Of a stretch of DNA of 55,847 nt, positions 8,222 through 17,682 are shown piece after piece. Position 1 is the first letter of the stretch; each line of letters opens with the position of its first letter. The notes below the pieces were generated by a model. That model worked only from the letters and a program-made list of their open reading frames with translations. It did no database searches and was not told where the DNA came from. The translations under genes and the position numbers were made by a program. Origin of the DNA: Pseudomonadota bacterium (GTDB lineage Bacteria > Pseudomonadota > Gammaproteobacteria > Burkholderiales > SHXO01); the NCBI GenBank assembly GCA_023430065.1, contig JAEZCG010000228.1, positions 1 to 55,847 on the forward strand. The letters run 5' to 3'.

Positions 8222-9163
8222 ATGTCACTGGATCCGCAGGCACGCGCGGTCATCGACGCAGTCGGGGCGATGAATCTCTCGCCTCCGGACCAGGTCCCGG
8301 TCGCGGAGGCGCGCGCACAGTACATGCGCGGACGCGCCGGCTTCCTCCCGCCCGAGGAGGCGGTGGCGAGCGTCCGCGATCTCGCCCTTTCCGCGCCCGG
8401 CGGTCCGCTGCCCGTACGCATCTACCGGCCGCTCGGCGCGCCGGCGTCGGAAGCGCTGCCCGCCCTCGTGTTCTATCACGGCGGCGGCTGGGTGTTCGGC
8501 AATCTCGACAGCCACGACCGGCTGTGCCGCTCACTCGCCAACGGCGCGCGCTGCTGCGTGGTGGCGGTGGACTACCGGCTGGCACCGGAACACCGCTTCC
8601 CGGCTGCGGTGGACGATGCCATCGCCGCCCTCGAGCACGTGATGGCCAATGCGCCGGCCCTGCGCATCGATGGCGCACGCATCGCGGCTGCGGGCGACAG
8701 TGCGGGCGGCAACCTGGTGGCGGTCGCGGCGCTGCACCTGCGCGATCGCGGTGGGCCGCGGCTCGTGCTGCAGACCCTGCTCTATCCCGTCACCGACCTG
8801 CGCATGCGCAGCGCGTCGTATCGAACGCTGGGCAGCGGCTATCTGCTCACTGCCCAGCGCATGCACTATTTCGCGCAGCAGTACCTGAACGGGCCCGACG
8901 ATGCACTCGACTGGCGTGCCTCGCCGCTGCTTGCCCCCTCCCTGGCCGGCCTGCCACCGGCGCTGGTGATCACCGCCGGTCACGACCCGCTGGTGGACGA
9001 GGGCAAGGCGTACGCGGACCGGCTGGCGGCCGAGGGCGTAAGCGCTCGCTACGTCTGCTACCCGGGCATGATCCACGGGTTCATGACGATGGCGGGCGCG
9101 CTCGACCGGGGGCGGGAGGCGGTGGCGCAAACGGCGGCGGCGCTGCGCGACGCATTCGCCTGA
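8222..9163 (+). CDS. Alpha/beta hydrolase of the hormone-sensitive lipase family
   Basis: The oxyanion-hole motif HGGGW (86-90) and the nucleophile elbow GDSAGG (Ser160) are present. The likely triad is completed by Asp255 (GHDPLVDE) and His285 (MIHGFM). The 313-residue length and the absence of a signal peptide fit cytoplasmic HSL-type carboxylesterases acting on short acyl esters. The ATG follows the dihaem oxidoreductase stop by one base, indicating translational coupling. A perfect hairpin covers its stop codon. Confidence 0.9.
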   Translation: MSLDPQARAVIDAVGAMNLSPPDQVPVAEARAQYMRGRAGFLPPEEAVASVRDLALSAPGGPLPVRIYRPLGAPASEALPALVFYHGGGWVFGNLDSHDRLCRSLANGARCCVVAVDYRLAPEHRFPAAVDDAIAALEHVMANAPALRIDGARIAAAGDSAGGNLVAVAALHLRDRGGPRLVLQTLLYPVTDLRMRSASYRTLGSGYLLTAQRMHYFAQQYLNGPDDALDWRASPLLAPSLAGLPPALVITAGHDPLVDEGKAYADRLAAEGVSARYVCYPGMIHGFMTMAGALDRGREAVAQTAAALRDAFA

Positions 9164-9172
9164 GCAGGCGAA
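9155..9172. other. Hairpin between convergent genes
   Basis: TTCGCCTG (9155-9162) and CAGGCGAA (9165-9172) form a perfect 8-bp inverted repeat across the hydrolase stop codon, four bases before the end of the opposing ald gene. No T-run is present on either side, so it is only a weak terminator candidate. Confidence 0.35.
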
Positions 9173-9176
9173 CGAA

Positions 9177-10301
9177 TCAGGCCGACTTGAGTTCGCCCAG
9201 CGCCTGCCCGGGCGGGACGTAGCGGCGCCCCACATCCTGTGCGAGGCCGCGATGCGTGACGTGGCCGGCGCAGATCTGCAGACCGTTGCACAGCCCGGCG
9301 TCCTCGGACAGCGCGCGCTGGATCCCCTTGTCGGCGAGATCGAGGACGTAGCGGATGGTCGCCTGCGTCAGGGCGAGCGTCGCGGTCCGGGCCGCCGCAG
9401 AGGGCATGTTGGGCACGCAGTAGTGGATGACGCCCTCTTCCACGTAGGTCGGGTGGGTGTGCGAGGTGGGGCGGGACGTCTGCGCGATGCCGCCCTGATC
9501 GATGGAGATGTCCACGAACACCGAGCCTGGACGCATCCGGCGCAGCATCGCGCGATCGATCAGCTTGGGCGCCAGCTTGCCCGGGGTGAGCGTGGCGCCG
9601 ACGACGAGGTCCGCCTCGGCGACGTGTTGCGCGAGCGTCAGGGCCTGCGAGTAGCAGGTCTTCACGCGCCCGCCGTGCACGTCCTCGAGGTGCGCGAGCG
9701 CGTCCGGATCGATGTCGAATACGGTCACGTCCGCCCCCATGCCCATCGCGACGCGCGCAGCGTTCCGGCCGGACACCCCGCCGCCCACCACCACCACCTT
9801 CCCCGGCGGCACGCCGGGCACACCGCCGAGCAGGACGCCGCTCCCGCCGTTGGTCATCTGCAGTGCCCAGGCGCCGAACTGAATCGCGAGCTTGCCCGCA
9901 ATGCGCGACATCGGGGCCAGCAGCGGCAGAGCGCCGCTCGCGTCCGTCACCGTCTCGTAGGCGATGCCGATGGTGCCTGCCGCCAGCAGCGTGTCGAGCA
10001 GCTCGGGGTCGGGCGCCAGGTGAAGGTAGGTGAACAGCACCTGCCCGCGCCGCTGCAACGGATACTCGGACGGCTGGAGTTCCTTGACCTTGACCACCAG
10101 GTCGGCCTCCCACACGTCCCGCTGCGCGCCGATGCGCGCGCCGGCAGCCAGATAGGCCTCGTCGGGGAAGCCGGTGCCGGCGCCTGCCTGCGTCTCCACC
10201 AGCACATCGTGGCCGTGCGTGACCAGGGTATGTACGCCGGCGGGCGTGATGCCCACCCGATACTCGTGGTCTTTGATCTCCTTGGGTACGCCGATGAGCA
10301 T
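9177..10301 (-). CDS. ald: Alanine dehydrogenase
   Basis: The 374-residue protein opens [20 protein letters not shown], the classical alanine dehydrogenase start, followed by the substrate-binding FTYLHLAPD region and the NAD-binding motif [17 protein letters not shown]. It interconverts L-alanine with pyruvate, ammonia and NADH. The ATG at 10301 has AGGA four bases upstream and matches homologues; longer in-frame extensions have no support. It is transcribed divergently from the exported protein gene at 10452 and converges with the alpha/beta hydrolase. The nitrogen-metabolism role fits other genes in this window, but no shared regulatory signal is visible. Confidence 0.95.
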   Translation of the reverse strand: MLIGVPKEIKDHEYRVGITPAGVHTLVTHGHDVLVETQAGAGTGFPDEAYLAAGARIGAQRDVWEADLVVKVKELQPSEYPLQRRGQVLFTYLHLAPDPELLDTLLAAGTIGIAYETVTDASGALPLLAPMSRIAGKLAIQFGAWALQMTNGGSGVLLGGVPGVPPGKVVVVGGGVSGRNAARVAMGMGADVTVFDIDPDALAHLEDVHGGRVKTCYSQALTLAQHVAEADLVVGATLTPGKLAPKLIDRAMLRRMRPGSVFVDISIDQGGIAQTSRPTSHTHPTYVEEGVIHYCVPNMPSAAARTATLALTQATIRYVLDLADKGIQRALSEDAGLCNGLQICAGHVTHRGLAQDVGRRYVPPGQALGELKSA

Positions 10302-10451
10302 GGTGTCCTGAAACGATGAGGGTTCGTCGAGCGCCCGGCGACGCCTGTTTCTTCGCCGTGTGCGGCAGTCCGGCACTATCCTGCCAAAGTCGGCGATTCG
10401 GTGCATGCACGCATACACGCGTAGGATGCATGGAACCTAGGAGGAAGAGCG

Positions 10452-11090
10452 ATGTGGCATTCGATGCGGTTCATGTACGCGTGGCTCGGCGCACCGGCGC
10501 TCGGGCTGCTTCTCGCCGCCTGCGTCCTGCTGGGGTCGACCGTCGCACACGCACAGATCCAGGGCGCCATCCCCGAGTCGGCGCTGCGCGAGCCGTGGAG
10601 CCTGCATCTGGCGATCGTCGACTCGCTGGCGGGTCGCATCGAGGCGGCGCAGCCCGCGCTGCGCGAACCGCTTGCCGATGCACTGGCCACCCTGCAGGTG
10701 AGTCTGGGCGAGTACGAGACGCAGTTCGACCGGACCATCGACCGGCTGGCCGCCGATCCGAACTTCACGTTTGCGGCAACCGAGGTGTCCTTCGAGCTCG
10801 CCGGTCAGGTAGCCGACATCGGCATGCATCTGGACACGGTGTATGCGTTGCTCGGCGTGCGGGAGCGTGCCGACGTGCGCGAGGCCCAGGCGGCGCTGCA
10901 GGAATTGCATCGGCTCCTGCATGCAAAGACCTACTTCGAACGCGACGTGCTGGCCGGAATCTTGAGTCGACCGCAGACGGTCGAGTTGGCGACGCGCTGG
11001 TGGAACGGCGAGGAGCGCGCCATCGCCCTGAAGAAGCGGGTGGCCGAGCTGCGCGAACGGCTGGAGGGGTCGCCCTCCTCAGCGCGCTGA
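10452..11090 (+). CDS. Exported protein of unknown function
   Basis: I do not recognise this 212-residue protein. It has a clear signal peptide ending in VAHA (about residues 10-36). The mature part is rich in Ala, Leu, Glu and Arg with no Cys or known catalytic motif and looks all-helical, with short heptad-like stretches around residues 60-100 and 185-205. It may be a small periplasmic helical bundle. The start is firm: AGGAGG at 10439-10444 stands seven bases before the ATG. The 150 bases upstream form a divergent region shared with ald. Its end overlaps the opposing msrQ by 12 bases. Confidence 0.7.
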   Translation: MWHSMRFMYAWLGAPALGLLLAACVLLGSTVAHAQIQGAIPESALREPWSLHLAIVDSLAGRIEAAQPALREPLADALATLQVSLGEYETQFDRTIDRLAADPNFTFAATEVSFELAGQVADIGMHLDTVYALLGVRERADVREAQAALQELHRLLHAKTYFERDVLAGILSRPQTVELATRWWNGEERAIALKKRVAELRERLEGSPSSAR

Positions 11091-11714
11091 GGGTGCGGAC
11101 GCGCGCAGATCCGCGCTCGTCCTGCGCAGCCGCCACGCCAGACGCGCGCCGAGCAGTGCCGTGAGCACACACGCGAACAGAACGGGCTCGGTGATGTCCT
11201 TCTTCACCAGCCACCAGAAGTGCGCCACACCGAGGGTGGCGATGACGTAGACGAGCCGGTGCAGGCGCTGCCAGCGTACAGCGCCCAGCCGTCTCACCAT
11301 CGTGTTGGTGGAGGTGGCTGCGAGCGGGACCAGCAGGACGAATGCCGCGAAGCCGATGGTGACGAAGGGGCGCTTGACGATGTCCTTCGCAATCGACGCC
11401 CAATCGAAGAACTGATCGAGCCACAGATAGATCGCGAAATGCAGGGTCGCGTAGAAGAACGCGAACAGACCCAGCATGCGGCGCAGGCGCAGCAGCCAGT
11501 TCATCCCGGTCAGGCGGCGCAGCGGCGTCACCGTCAGGGTGATCATCAACAAGGCGAGCGTCCACCACCCGGTGGAGTGCGTGATGGACTCGATGGGGTT
11601 GGCGCCCAGGCCATCCGCGCCCGCGAGCCACGCGAGGCGGACCAGCGGCGCCAGGCACAGCAGGAAGGTCAGGCGCTTGATCCACTCGACCTGAGCGCCG
11701 CGGAGCGACTTCAT
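11079..11714 (-). CDS. msrQ: MsrQ, haem-binding membrane subunit of the methionine sulfoxide reductase system
   Basis: The 211-residue protein has about six membrane segments and the conserved His residues of the ferric-reductase-like MsrQ/YedZ family, for example in THSTGWW, ATLHFAIYLW, RLHRLVY and GVAHFWW. It carries electrons from the respiratory chain or flavin to periplasmic MsrP. It begins 14 bases after msrP on the same strand, the standard msrPQ order. The C-terminal tail is basic and short. Confidence 0.93.
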   Translation of the reverse strand: MKSLRGAQVEWIKRLTFLLCLAPLVRLAWLAGADGLGANPIESITHSTGWWTLALLMITLTVTPLRRLTGMNWLLRLRRMLGLFAFFYATLHFAIYLWLDQFFDWASIAKDIVKRPFVTIGFAAFVLLVPLAATSTNTMVRRLGAVRWQRLHRLVYVIATLGVAHFWWLVKKDITEPVLFACVLTALLGARLAWRLRRTSADLRASAPSAR

Positions 11715-11728
11715 GGGCCGCGACCGGG

Positions 11729-12679
11729 TCAGAAGTTCTTCTTCAGGTCCATTCCCGCGTAGAGCGATGCGACTTGATCGGCGTAACCGTTGAACATCAG
11801 TGTCGGCCGCTTGCCGAGTTCGCCGATGCGCCGTTCGCGCGCCTGGCTCCAGCGCGGATGGTCGACATCCGGGTTGACGTTGGAGTAGAAGCCGTACTCG
11901 TTCGGCTGTGCCATGTTCCAGGCTGTCTTCGGCTGGGTTCTGGTGAAGCGGATCTTCACGATCGACTTCCCGCTCTTGAACCCATACTTCCAGGGTACGA
12001 TCACGCGCACGGGGGCACCGTTCTGGTTGGGCAGGACCTCACCGTACAGGCCCACACACAGCAAAGCCAGCGGATGCATGGCCTCGTCCATGCGCAGTCC
12101 TTCCACGTAGGGCCAGTTCAGCACCCGGTAGGCCAGGCCGGGCATCTGTTCCCGGTCCGCGAGCGTGACGAATTCCACGAACCGCGCGTTGCCGGTGGGC
12201 TCGATGCGCTTGATCAGTTCACTCAGGCTGTACCCGACCCAGGGCACCACCATCGACCAGCCCTCGACGCAGCGCAGGCGATAGACGCGCTCTTCCAGGG
12301 GCGCCAGCTTGAGCAGCTCTTCGATGCCTAGGGTGCCAGGCTTCTTCACCTCGCCCTCGATGGCGACCGTCCACGGCCGGGTGCGCAGCGTGTGCGCGTT
12401 CTCCGCCGGCTCGTCCTTGTCGGTGCCGAACTCGTAATAGTTGTTGTAGGTCGTGACGTCCTTGTACCGGGTCTTCTCCTCGGCGGTGCTGAATGGGCTC
12501 CGGCGCAGACCGGACAGCTTCTGCGCCGCGGCGTGCCCCGGCTGGGGATGCAGCAGCACGCCGGCACCGGCCGCGGCGGTCAGCATCCCCACCGAGCGCA
12601 GGAAGTCACGCCTGCCTCGGTACAGATCGGGCGTGGTGATTTCGGACGGCGCGATATCGGCCGGGCGTCGGATCAGCAT
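11729..12679 (-). CDS. msrP: MsrP, periplasmic molybdopterin methionine sulfoxide reductase
   Basis: A Tat signal is visible at residues 21-31 ([11 protein letters not shown]) followed by an Ala-rich core ending near residue 51. The molybdenum-ligating cysteine is Cys137 in RLRCVEGW. The conserved [35 protein letters not shown] and [12 protein letters not shown] blocks identify the SuoX-fold MsrP/YedY family. It repairs oxidised methionines in periplasmic proteins with electrons from MsrQ. Length (316) is normal. GAGGA eight bases before the ATG supports the start. The 140 bases upstream to mgtE show no clear regulatory motif. Confidence 0.95.
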   Translation of the reverse strand: MLIRRPADIAPSEITTPDLYRGRRDFLRSVGMLTAAAGAGVLLHPQPGHAAAQKLSGLRRSPFSTAEEKTRYKDVTTYNNYYEFGTDKDEPAENAHTLRTRPWTVAIEGEVKKPGTLGIEELLKLAPLEERVYRLRCVEGWSMVVPWVGYSLSELIKRIEPTGNARFVEFVTLADREQMPGLAYRVLNWPYVEGLRMDEAMHPLALLCVGLYGEVLPNQNGAPVRVIVPWKYGFKSGKSIVKIRFTRTQPKTAWNMAQPNEYGFYSNVNPDVDHPRWSQARERRIGELGKRPTLMFNGYADQVASLYAGMDLKKNF

Positions 12680-12819
12680 CGTTGTTCCTCGCAGTGCAAT
12701 GGGTTCGGTCCCTGAGATACGAAGACAGCGCCGGGCTGGATGCAGGTTCGACCCGCTCGCGTTGCGACCGTTCCTGGCGGCCGGCCTGCGGGAAGGGGAG
12801 CCCGCGACGAGGCATCCGC

Positions 12820-14262
12820 CTAGAGCAGGAACAGCGTGGCCAGGCCGAGGAAGATGAAGAACCCGCCGCTATCGGTGATCGCCGTGATCAGCACGCTCGA
12901 ACCCACGGCGGGATCCCGCCCGAGCTTGAACATGAGCATGGGAATGAACACGCCGAACAGTGCGGCCACGAGCAGGTTCAGCGTCATCGCCGCCGTCATC
13001 ACCAGCCCCAGTGGAATGCTGTGGTAGAGCAGCATCGCGAACACGCCGATGATGCCGCCCCACACGACGCCGTTGAGCAGCGCGATGACGATCTCCTTAG
13101 TGACCAGTGCGCGCGCGTTGGCCTGGCTGATCTGGCCCAGTGCCAGGGCGCGTACGATCATGGTGATCGTCTGATTGCCCGAGTTGCCGCCGATGCCGGC
13201 CACGATCGGCATGAGCGCGGCCAGCGCGACCAGCTTCTCGATCGACCCTTCGAACACGCCGATCACGCGCGAGGCGACGAAGGCCGTCACCAGGTTCACC
13301 GCCAGCCATGTCCAGCGGTTACGCGCGCTCGCCCAGACCGAGGCGAAGATGTCCTCTTCCTGTCGCAGACCGCCGAGCTTCAGCCGCTCGTTCTCGGCAG
13401 CTTCGCGCACGTAGTCGAGCACCGCATCGACGCTCACCCGGCCCACCAGCTTGCCGTTGTCGTCGACGATCGGCGCGCTCACCAGGTCATAGCGCTCGAA
13501 CGCCTGCGCGGCCTCGGCGGCCTTGTCGGACGGGGTCAGCCGAAGCACGTCGGTCTTCATCACGTCGGCCACGCGCACGTCCGGATCGTTCACCAGCAGC
13601 GTGTTGACCGGCAGCACGCCTTTCAGGTACTCGGCACGATCGACCACGAAGATCTGGTCCGTGTGGTCGGGCAGCTCCTCGAGCCGGCGCAGGTAACGCA
13701 GCACCACCTCGAGCGTGACGTCGTCACGGATGGTGACCAGGTCGAAGTCCATCAGCGCGCCGACCGCGTCCTCGTCGAAGGACATCGCCGAGCGCAGCTG
13801 CTCGCGCTCTTCGATCGGCAGCGCCATGAAGACGCTCTGCATGACCTCGTCCGGCAGATCGGGAGCGAGGTCGGCCAGTTCGTCGGTGTCCAGGGTCTCG
13901 GCCGCCGCCACCAGCTCGGCCGGCTCCATGTACGCGATGAGCGTCTCGCGCACCGGCTCGGACACTTCCAGCAGAATCTCGCCGTCGCGGTCGGCCTTGA
14001 CCAGATCCCACACCGCGAGGCGTTCGTCGATCGGCAGGGCCTCGAGGATGTAGGCGATGTCTGCCGAGTGCAGGTCGTCGAGTTTTTTCTGCAGTTCGGC
14101 GACGTGCTGCTTGTGGACGAGCGACTCCACCAGCTCGTGGCGCGGCATTTCCTGCTTGTGCACGAGGTTCTCGACCAGATGCTGCTTGTCGAGCAGCGCC
14201 TGGATGTCGCGCAGGTGCTCCTGCACGCGTTCCGGTGCGGCGGATTCTCGAACGTCAGACAT
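12820..14262 (-). CDS. mgtE: Magnesium transporter MgtE, full length
   Basis: The 480-residue protein has all three MgtE parts: an acidic N-terminal superhelical domain with degenerate [26 protein letters not shown] repeats (about 55-190), a CBS pair (about 195-320) and a C-terminal membrane domain with five helices. The pore-side signature [13 protein letters not shown] (near 365) and the C-terminal [12 protein letters not shown] motif are present. It should be a Mg2+-gated Mg2+ channel of the inner membrane. It is a second MgtE-type protein in this window; unlike the one at 2347-3312 it retains the gating domain. Confidence 0.93.
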   Translation of the reverse strand: MSDVRESAAPERVQEHLRDIQALLDKQHLVENLVHKQEMPRHELVESLVHKQHVAELQKKLDDLHSADIAYILEALPIDERLAVWDLVKADRDGEILLEVSEPVRETLIAYMEPAELVAAAETLDTDELADLAPDLPDEVMQSVFMALPIEEREQLRSAMSFDEDAVGALMDFDLVTIRDDVTLEVVLRYLRRLEELPDHTDQIFVVDRAEYLKGVLPVNTLLVNDPDVRVADVMKTDVLRLTPSDKAAEAAQAFERYDLVSAPIVDDNGKLVGRVSVDAVLDYVREAAENERLKLGGLRQEEDIFASVWASARNRWTWLAVNLVTAFVASRVIGVFEGSIEKLVALAALMPIVAGIGGNSGNQTITMIVRALALGQISQANARALVTKEIVIALLNGVVWGGIIGVFAMLLYHSIPLGLVMTAAMTLNLLVAALFGVFIPMLMFKLGRDPAVGSSVLITAITDSGGFFIFLGLATLFLL

Positions 14263-14439
14263 GTGGAGCGGACCGGTCAGGTGGATGGCGCCGGGGCCGT
14301 GGCTGAAAATGGCCGATTCTAGCCCGCAAACATCGCGCCGCCATGTACTTTCGGGACGACCCGTGCCCTCGGGCGGGCAACTGGAGGCCCGCGCGACGAG
14401 AAGGGCGTTGGGCGAGGCGAGGCCCCGCGCAATGGACGG

Positions 14440-14913
14440 CTACGGCTTCGCCGGCACCCGCGTCGCCTGCCAGGACACGAACTGCGGTCCGCCCTCGCGC
14501 TTGGCCCAGATGGCATGGAAGCGCAGCGGAACCGTCAGCTCCTGGCCCTTCACGGTGACATCGTAGTCGCCATGGCCGCTGAGAATGGCGAGGCAGCCGA
14601 AGGTTCGCACGGTGACGTCGCTGCGGCGCATGACCCGGTACCTGACCGTGCCCGAGCGCATGGAGTCGATGTACGCGGTCTTGTCGTCCACCGCCGCGCT
14701 GGAATGGATGTAGACGAGGTCGTCGCCGAACAGCCGCTGCATGGCATCGAAGTCGTTGGCCATCTGGGCTGCATAGCGCGCGTCTTCCGCCCGGGTCGCC
14801 TCCTCTGCCGTGATCGTGCCGCTGCACGACTGTGCGTGCACGGCGCTGGCCGCCATGGCGGCCAGCGCTGCCGCCGCCACCCCCAGCCGCCGTATCGTCC
14901 TCGACGTCTTCAT
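14440..14913 (-). CDS. Exported SnoaL/NTF2-like protein
   Basis: The start is the ATG at 14913, directed by AAAGGAGG a few bases upstream; a longer form from an upstream ATG would include that site. The product (157 residues) has a signal peptide (MKTSRTIRRL, then an Ala-rich core ending AVHA). It is followed by an NTF2-like domain with the DARYAAQMANDFDAMQRLFGDD opening typical of SnoaL-like/DUF4440 proteins. These often bind small hydrophobic ligands or act as isomerases; here the function is unknown. It is the last gene of a unit with the 286-residue exported protein and the amidase. Confidence 0.82.
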   Translation of the reverse strand: MKTSRTIRRLGVAAAALAAMAASAVHAQSCSGTITAEEATRAEDARYAAQMANDFDAMQRLFGDDLVYIHSSAAVDDKTAYIDSMRSGTVRYRVMRRSDVTVRTFGCLAILSGHGDYDVTVKGQELTVPLRFHAIWAKREGGPQFVSWQATRVPAKP

Positions 14914-14950
14914 CCTGTCCTCCTTTGGTCTCATGATTGTGCGCCCGCGC

Positions 14951-15811
14951 CTATTGTCTGGTCAGTACCGCGAACGGCTTGGCCTTGCAGGTCAGCGGGG
15001 CCTTGCTGCCGGTGACCTCGAACAGCTGCAGCGTCGCGTCCTTCCACGCAAACCCGATCCGCTCATTGCCCTCCGGCTCGCGTTCGCTGTGGCTGACCAG
15101 CATGTCACACTTGGCCGCGGAAGGGTCGAGGTTCACCTCGTAGACGAAGGTGCGATCGGGCAGAACCGCCTCGCCGGTCTCGGCGAACGAATAAGTGCGC
15201 CCCTGTGCGTCGACGTACTTGCCGGCGATCACGGTCTTGTTCACGTAGGGTTCCAGGTCGCCCTCGAGCCGCGTATACGCGACGAACTTGCGCTTGGCGA
15301 AATACGGCTCGGCGATGCTCAGTGTCTTGAATACACCGTCCGCATCGCGTTCGCCCCGGAAGTAGATGTAGCTCAGCTCGGACGCATAGACCACCCCGGT
15401 GTCTTCCTTCGCCACCGCAAGCCGGTAGGAGCCGGGCTTCTTGTCGGGTTGGACGTCGATGATCGACTGCAGCATGGCGGCCTGGAAGTTGGTCACCAGG
15501 ATCGGGTAGATGCGGTTGTCGTACTGAATCTTGATGGCGGTCGCGATGCGTGCGCTGGCGGAGGCGCGGGGCGAGCGCGTGCGCGCCAGCTTGTCGCGAT
15601 ACGCAGTGGCGATCCAGGTGCCCTCGAGATCCTTCGGGAACACCCGGTCCTTGTGGCGCGTAGCTTTCTTTCCGCCATCCTTTTCCGCTGCCGATTGCCC
15701 GCTGGCGGCCGGTGCGGGCGGCTTGTCCTGGCTCCACGCAGCGCCCGCCATGCTTGCACTCAGTACCAGCACCGCCGCGAGCCGCGTGAGTATCGTCCTG
15801 TCTGTCATCAT
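14951..15811 (-). CDS. Exported protein of unknown function
   Basis: The protein (286 residues from the first of two adjacent ATGs) has a signal peptide ending near AAWS at about residue 27. The mature part begins with a Pro/Ala/Lys-rich linker and continues as a mixed, beta-rich domain with alternating polar and hydrophobic residues (for example KIQYDNRIYPILVTNFQAA). A single Cys pair (AKCDML and LTCKAK) could be a disulfide. I do not recognise the family. It begins eight bases after the amidase stop and is followed after 37 bases by the SnoaL-like gene, so the two exported proteins may act on the same compound. Confidence 0.7.
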   Translation of the reverse strand: MMTDRTILTRLAAVLVLSASMAGAAWSQDKPPAPAASGQSAAEKDGGKKATRHKDRVFPKDLEGTWIATAYRDKLARTRSPRASASARIATAIKIQYDNRIYPILVTNFQAAMLQSIIDVQPDKKPGSYRLAVAKEDTGVVYASELSYIYFRGERDADGVFKTLSIAEPYFAKRKFVAYTRLEGDLEPYVNKTVIAGKYVDAQGRTYSFAETGEAVLPDRTFVYEVNLDPSAAKCDMLVSHSEREPEGNERIGFAWKDATLQLFEVTGSKAPLTCKAKPFAVLTRQ

Positions 15812-15818
15812 CCGTCGA

Positions 15819-17246
15819 CTATGTGAATGTTCGATCAACCAGCGGCGCGCGCCGCTTCCACAGCGGGGTCTGCTCCTGGAACGCGTAGGCGAGCTGCAGC
15901 AGCCCGAAGTCGTCCAGGCTGCGCGCCACCAGCTGCAGCCCCACCGGCAGGCCTTCCGGTGTGAACCCGCAGGGGATCGACAACGCGGGCAAGCCGGTTG
16001 CACTGATCCGGTAGCAGGATTTCATCCAGTCGAGATAGGTCTGCATGGGCTGACCCGCGATCTCGGTCACCCACGGCCGGTCGACGTCGAAGGGAGGCAC
16101 CTGCACTACCGGCGCAGCGAGGAACTCGTATTGTTCCATAAAGCTGCGCATGCGATGGTACAGCTCGGTGCGGCCGATCTCGGCGCGCGCCACATCCCGG
16201 CCGCTCAACCGGCGTCCCGCTTCGATGTTCCACACCACCGTGTCCTTGAGCTGGTCGCGCCGGGTGTCGAGGAGCTCACCGTACGCGCCCTCGAAATGCC
16301 ACGCGCGCAGCACCTGGAACACCTCGTCGGCGCTGCGCAGGTCGGGTTCGGCTTCTTCCACGCGACAACCGAGCGACTCCAGTACGCGCCGCCCCGGCTC
16401 GAGCGCGGCGGTGACCGCCGGGTCCACGGGAAGGCCGGACAGATCGCGTGACCAGGCCACCCGCACGCCGGCGAAATCGCGCGCGAGCGGCCGGGCGAAG
16501 CGGCTTCCCGGTTCGGCATGCGACAGCGGCGCGCGCGCATCCGGACCGGCAATGGCCTGCATGACGAGCGCAAGGTCCTCGACGGTGCGCGCCATCGGTC
16601 CGAGCACGGCAAGGGAGAAGAACGCGTTCTGCGCCGGCCACGACGGGACCCGGCCCGCGGAGGGGCGCAGTCCGACGACGTTGCAGAAGCTGGCCGGATT
16701 GCGCAGCGAGCCGCCCAGATCGGAGCCATCGGCAATGGGCAGCATGCCGCAGGCAAGGGCCACGGCGGCACCGCCGCTGCTGCCGCCGCAGGTCTTCGAC
16801 GTGTCCCAGGGATTGCGCGTGGCGCCGAACACGGCATTGAAGGTCTGCGATCCGGCGCCGAACTCGGGGGTGTTGGTCTTGCCGATCAGGATCGCCCCGG
16901 CGGCGCGAAAGCGTTCCGCCAGGATCGCGTCGACGTCGGGGACGAACTCGCGATAGATCGGCGAGCCGAACGTCGTGCGCATGCCGCGGGTCGGCAGGAG
17001 ATCCTTGTGGGCGACGGGCAGGCCGTGCAGCGGCCCCGGCGTCGCTCCGCCCGCCAATGCGCGGTCGGCGGCGCGCGCGCCGTCCATGGCTCGTTCCACA
17101 TCCAGCGTAACGATGGCATTGACCGCCGGATTGAAACGCTCGATCTGCCGCAGATGAGCGCGCAAGACCTCCTCCGCCGACAACTTCCGGTCGCGCAGCA
17201 ATCGCGCCAGTTCGGTGGCGGTCTCGAAGCAGAGGGCGTCGCTCAT
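15819..17246 (-). CDS. Amidase signature family enzyme
   Basis: The 475-residue protein carries the amidase-signature triad: Lys81 in VAHKD, the cis-Ser in CGGSSGGAAV (156/157) and nucleophile Ser180 in DGSDLGGSLR. The first 60 residues match the AtzF/GatA-like opening. It should hydrolyse an amide to acid and ammonia. It is not likely to be GatA, because gatB/gatC are absent nearby and the C-terminal half is of the general amidase type. No signal peptide is seen. It starts four bases after the DUF486 gene, and the 286-residue exported protein follows. Confidence 0.92.
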   Translation of the reverse strand: MSDALCFETATELARLLRDRKLSAEEVLRAHLRQIERFNPAVNAIVTLDVERAMDGARAADRALAGGATPGPLHGLPVAHKDLLPTRGMRTTFGSPIYREFVPDVDAILAERFRAAGAILIGKTNTPEFGAGSQTFNAVFGATRNPWDTSKTCGGSSGGAAVALACGMLPIADGSDLGGSLRNPASFCNVVGLRPSAGRVPSWPAQNAFFSLAVLGPMARTVEDLALVMQAIAGPDARAPLSHAEPGSRFARPLARDFAGVRVAWSRDLSGLPVDPAVTAALEPGRRVLESLGCRVEEAEPDLRSADEVFQVLRAWHFEGAYGELLDTRRDQLKDTVVWNIEAGRRLSGRDVARAEIGRTELYHRMRSFMEQYEFLAAPVVQVPPFDVDRPWVTEIAGQPMQTYLDWMKSCYRISATGLPALSIPCGFTPEGLPVGLQLVARSLDDFGLLQLAYAFQEQTPLWKRRAPLVDRTFT

Positions 17247-17250
17247 TGGT

Positions 17251-17592
17251 TCAGGCTCGGAAGATGAAGTAGACCGCGCCCAGGATACACAACCCGGCCC
17301 AGAGGTAATCGAGCTTGACCGGCTGGTTCATGTAGAACACGGCGAACGGCACGAACACGGTGAGCGTGATCACTTCCTGCAGGATCTTCAATTGCGGGAG
17401 GGACATCACGGTGTAGCCGATGCGATTGGCCGGCACCTGCAGCAGATACTCGAAGAGCGCGATGCCCCAGCTCGCCAGCGCGGCGACAAACCAGGGCCGA
17501 TCGTTCAGGTTCTTCAGGTGCGCATACCAGGCGAAGGTCATGAAGACGTTGGACGCACCGAGGAGCAGGATCGTCTGGAGGGTGACGGGCAT
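17251..17592 (-). CDS. DUF486 family small membrane protein (DMT-like)
   Basis: This 113-residue protein has four membrane segments and the family signature around NVFMTFAWYAHLKNL and EYLLQVPANRIGY. DUF486 proteins belong to the drug/metabolite transporter clan and probably act as dimers; the substrate is unknown. Position as the first gene before the amidase (4-base gap) suggests a linked transport step, but this is inference. The 90 bases upstream hold no recognisable promoter. Confidence 0.9.
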   Translation of the reverse strand: MPVTLQTILLLGASNVFMTFAWYAHLKNLNDRPWFVAALASWGIALFEYLLQVPANRIGYTVMSLPQLKILQEVITLTVFVPFAVFYMNQPVKLDYLWAGLCILGAVYFIFRA

Positions 17593-17682
17593 GGAGGCGT
17601 GGCATCGAGCGCCGGGGGACGCGCCGGCAAACCGCGCTTGATAGCAGAAAAGCGCGGCCGGTGCCGGCTGGTCGCGGACGCG

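Noticed and set aside
14914..14934. Longer SnoaL-like protein start
   Set aside because: The extension would cover the AAAGGAGG that serves the ATG at 14913.
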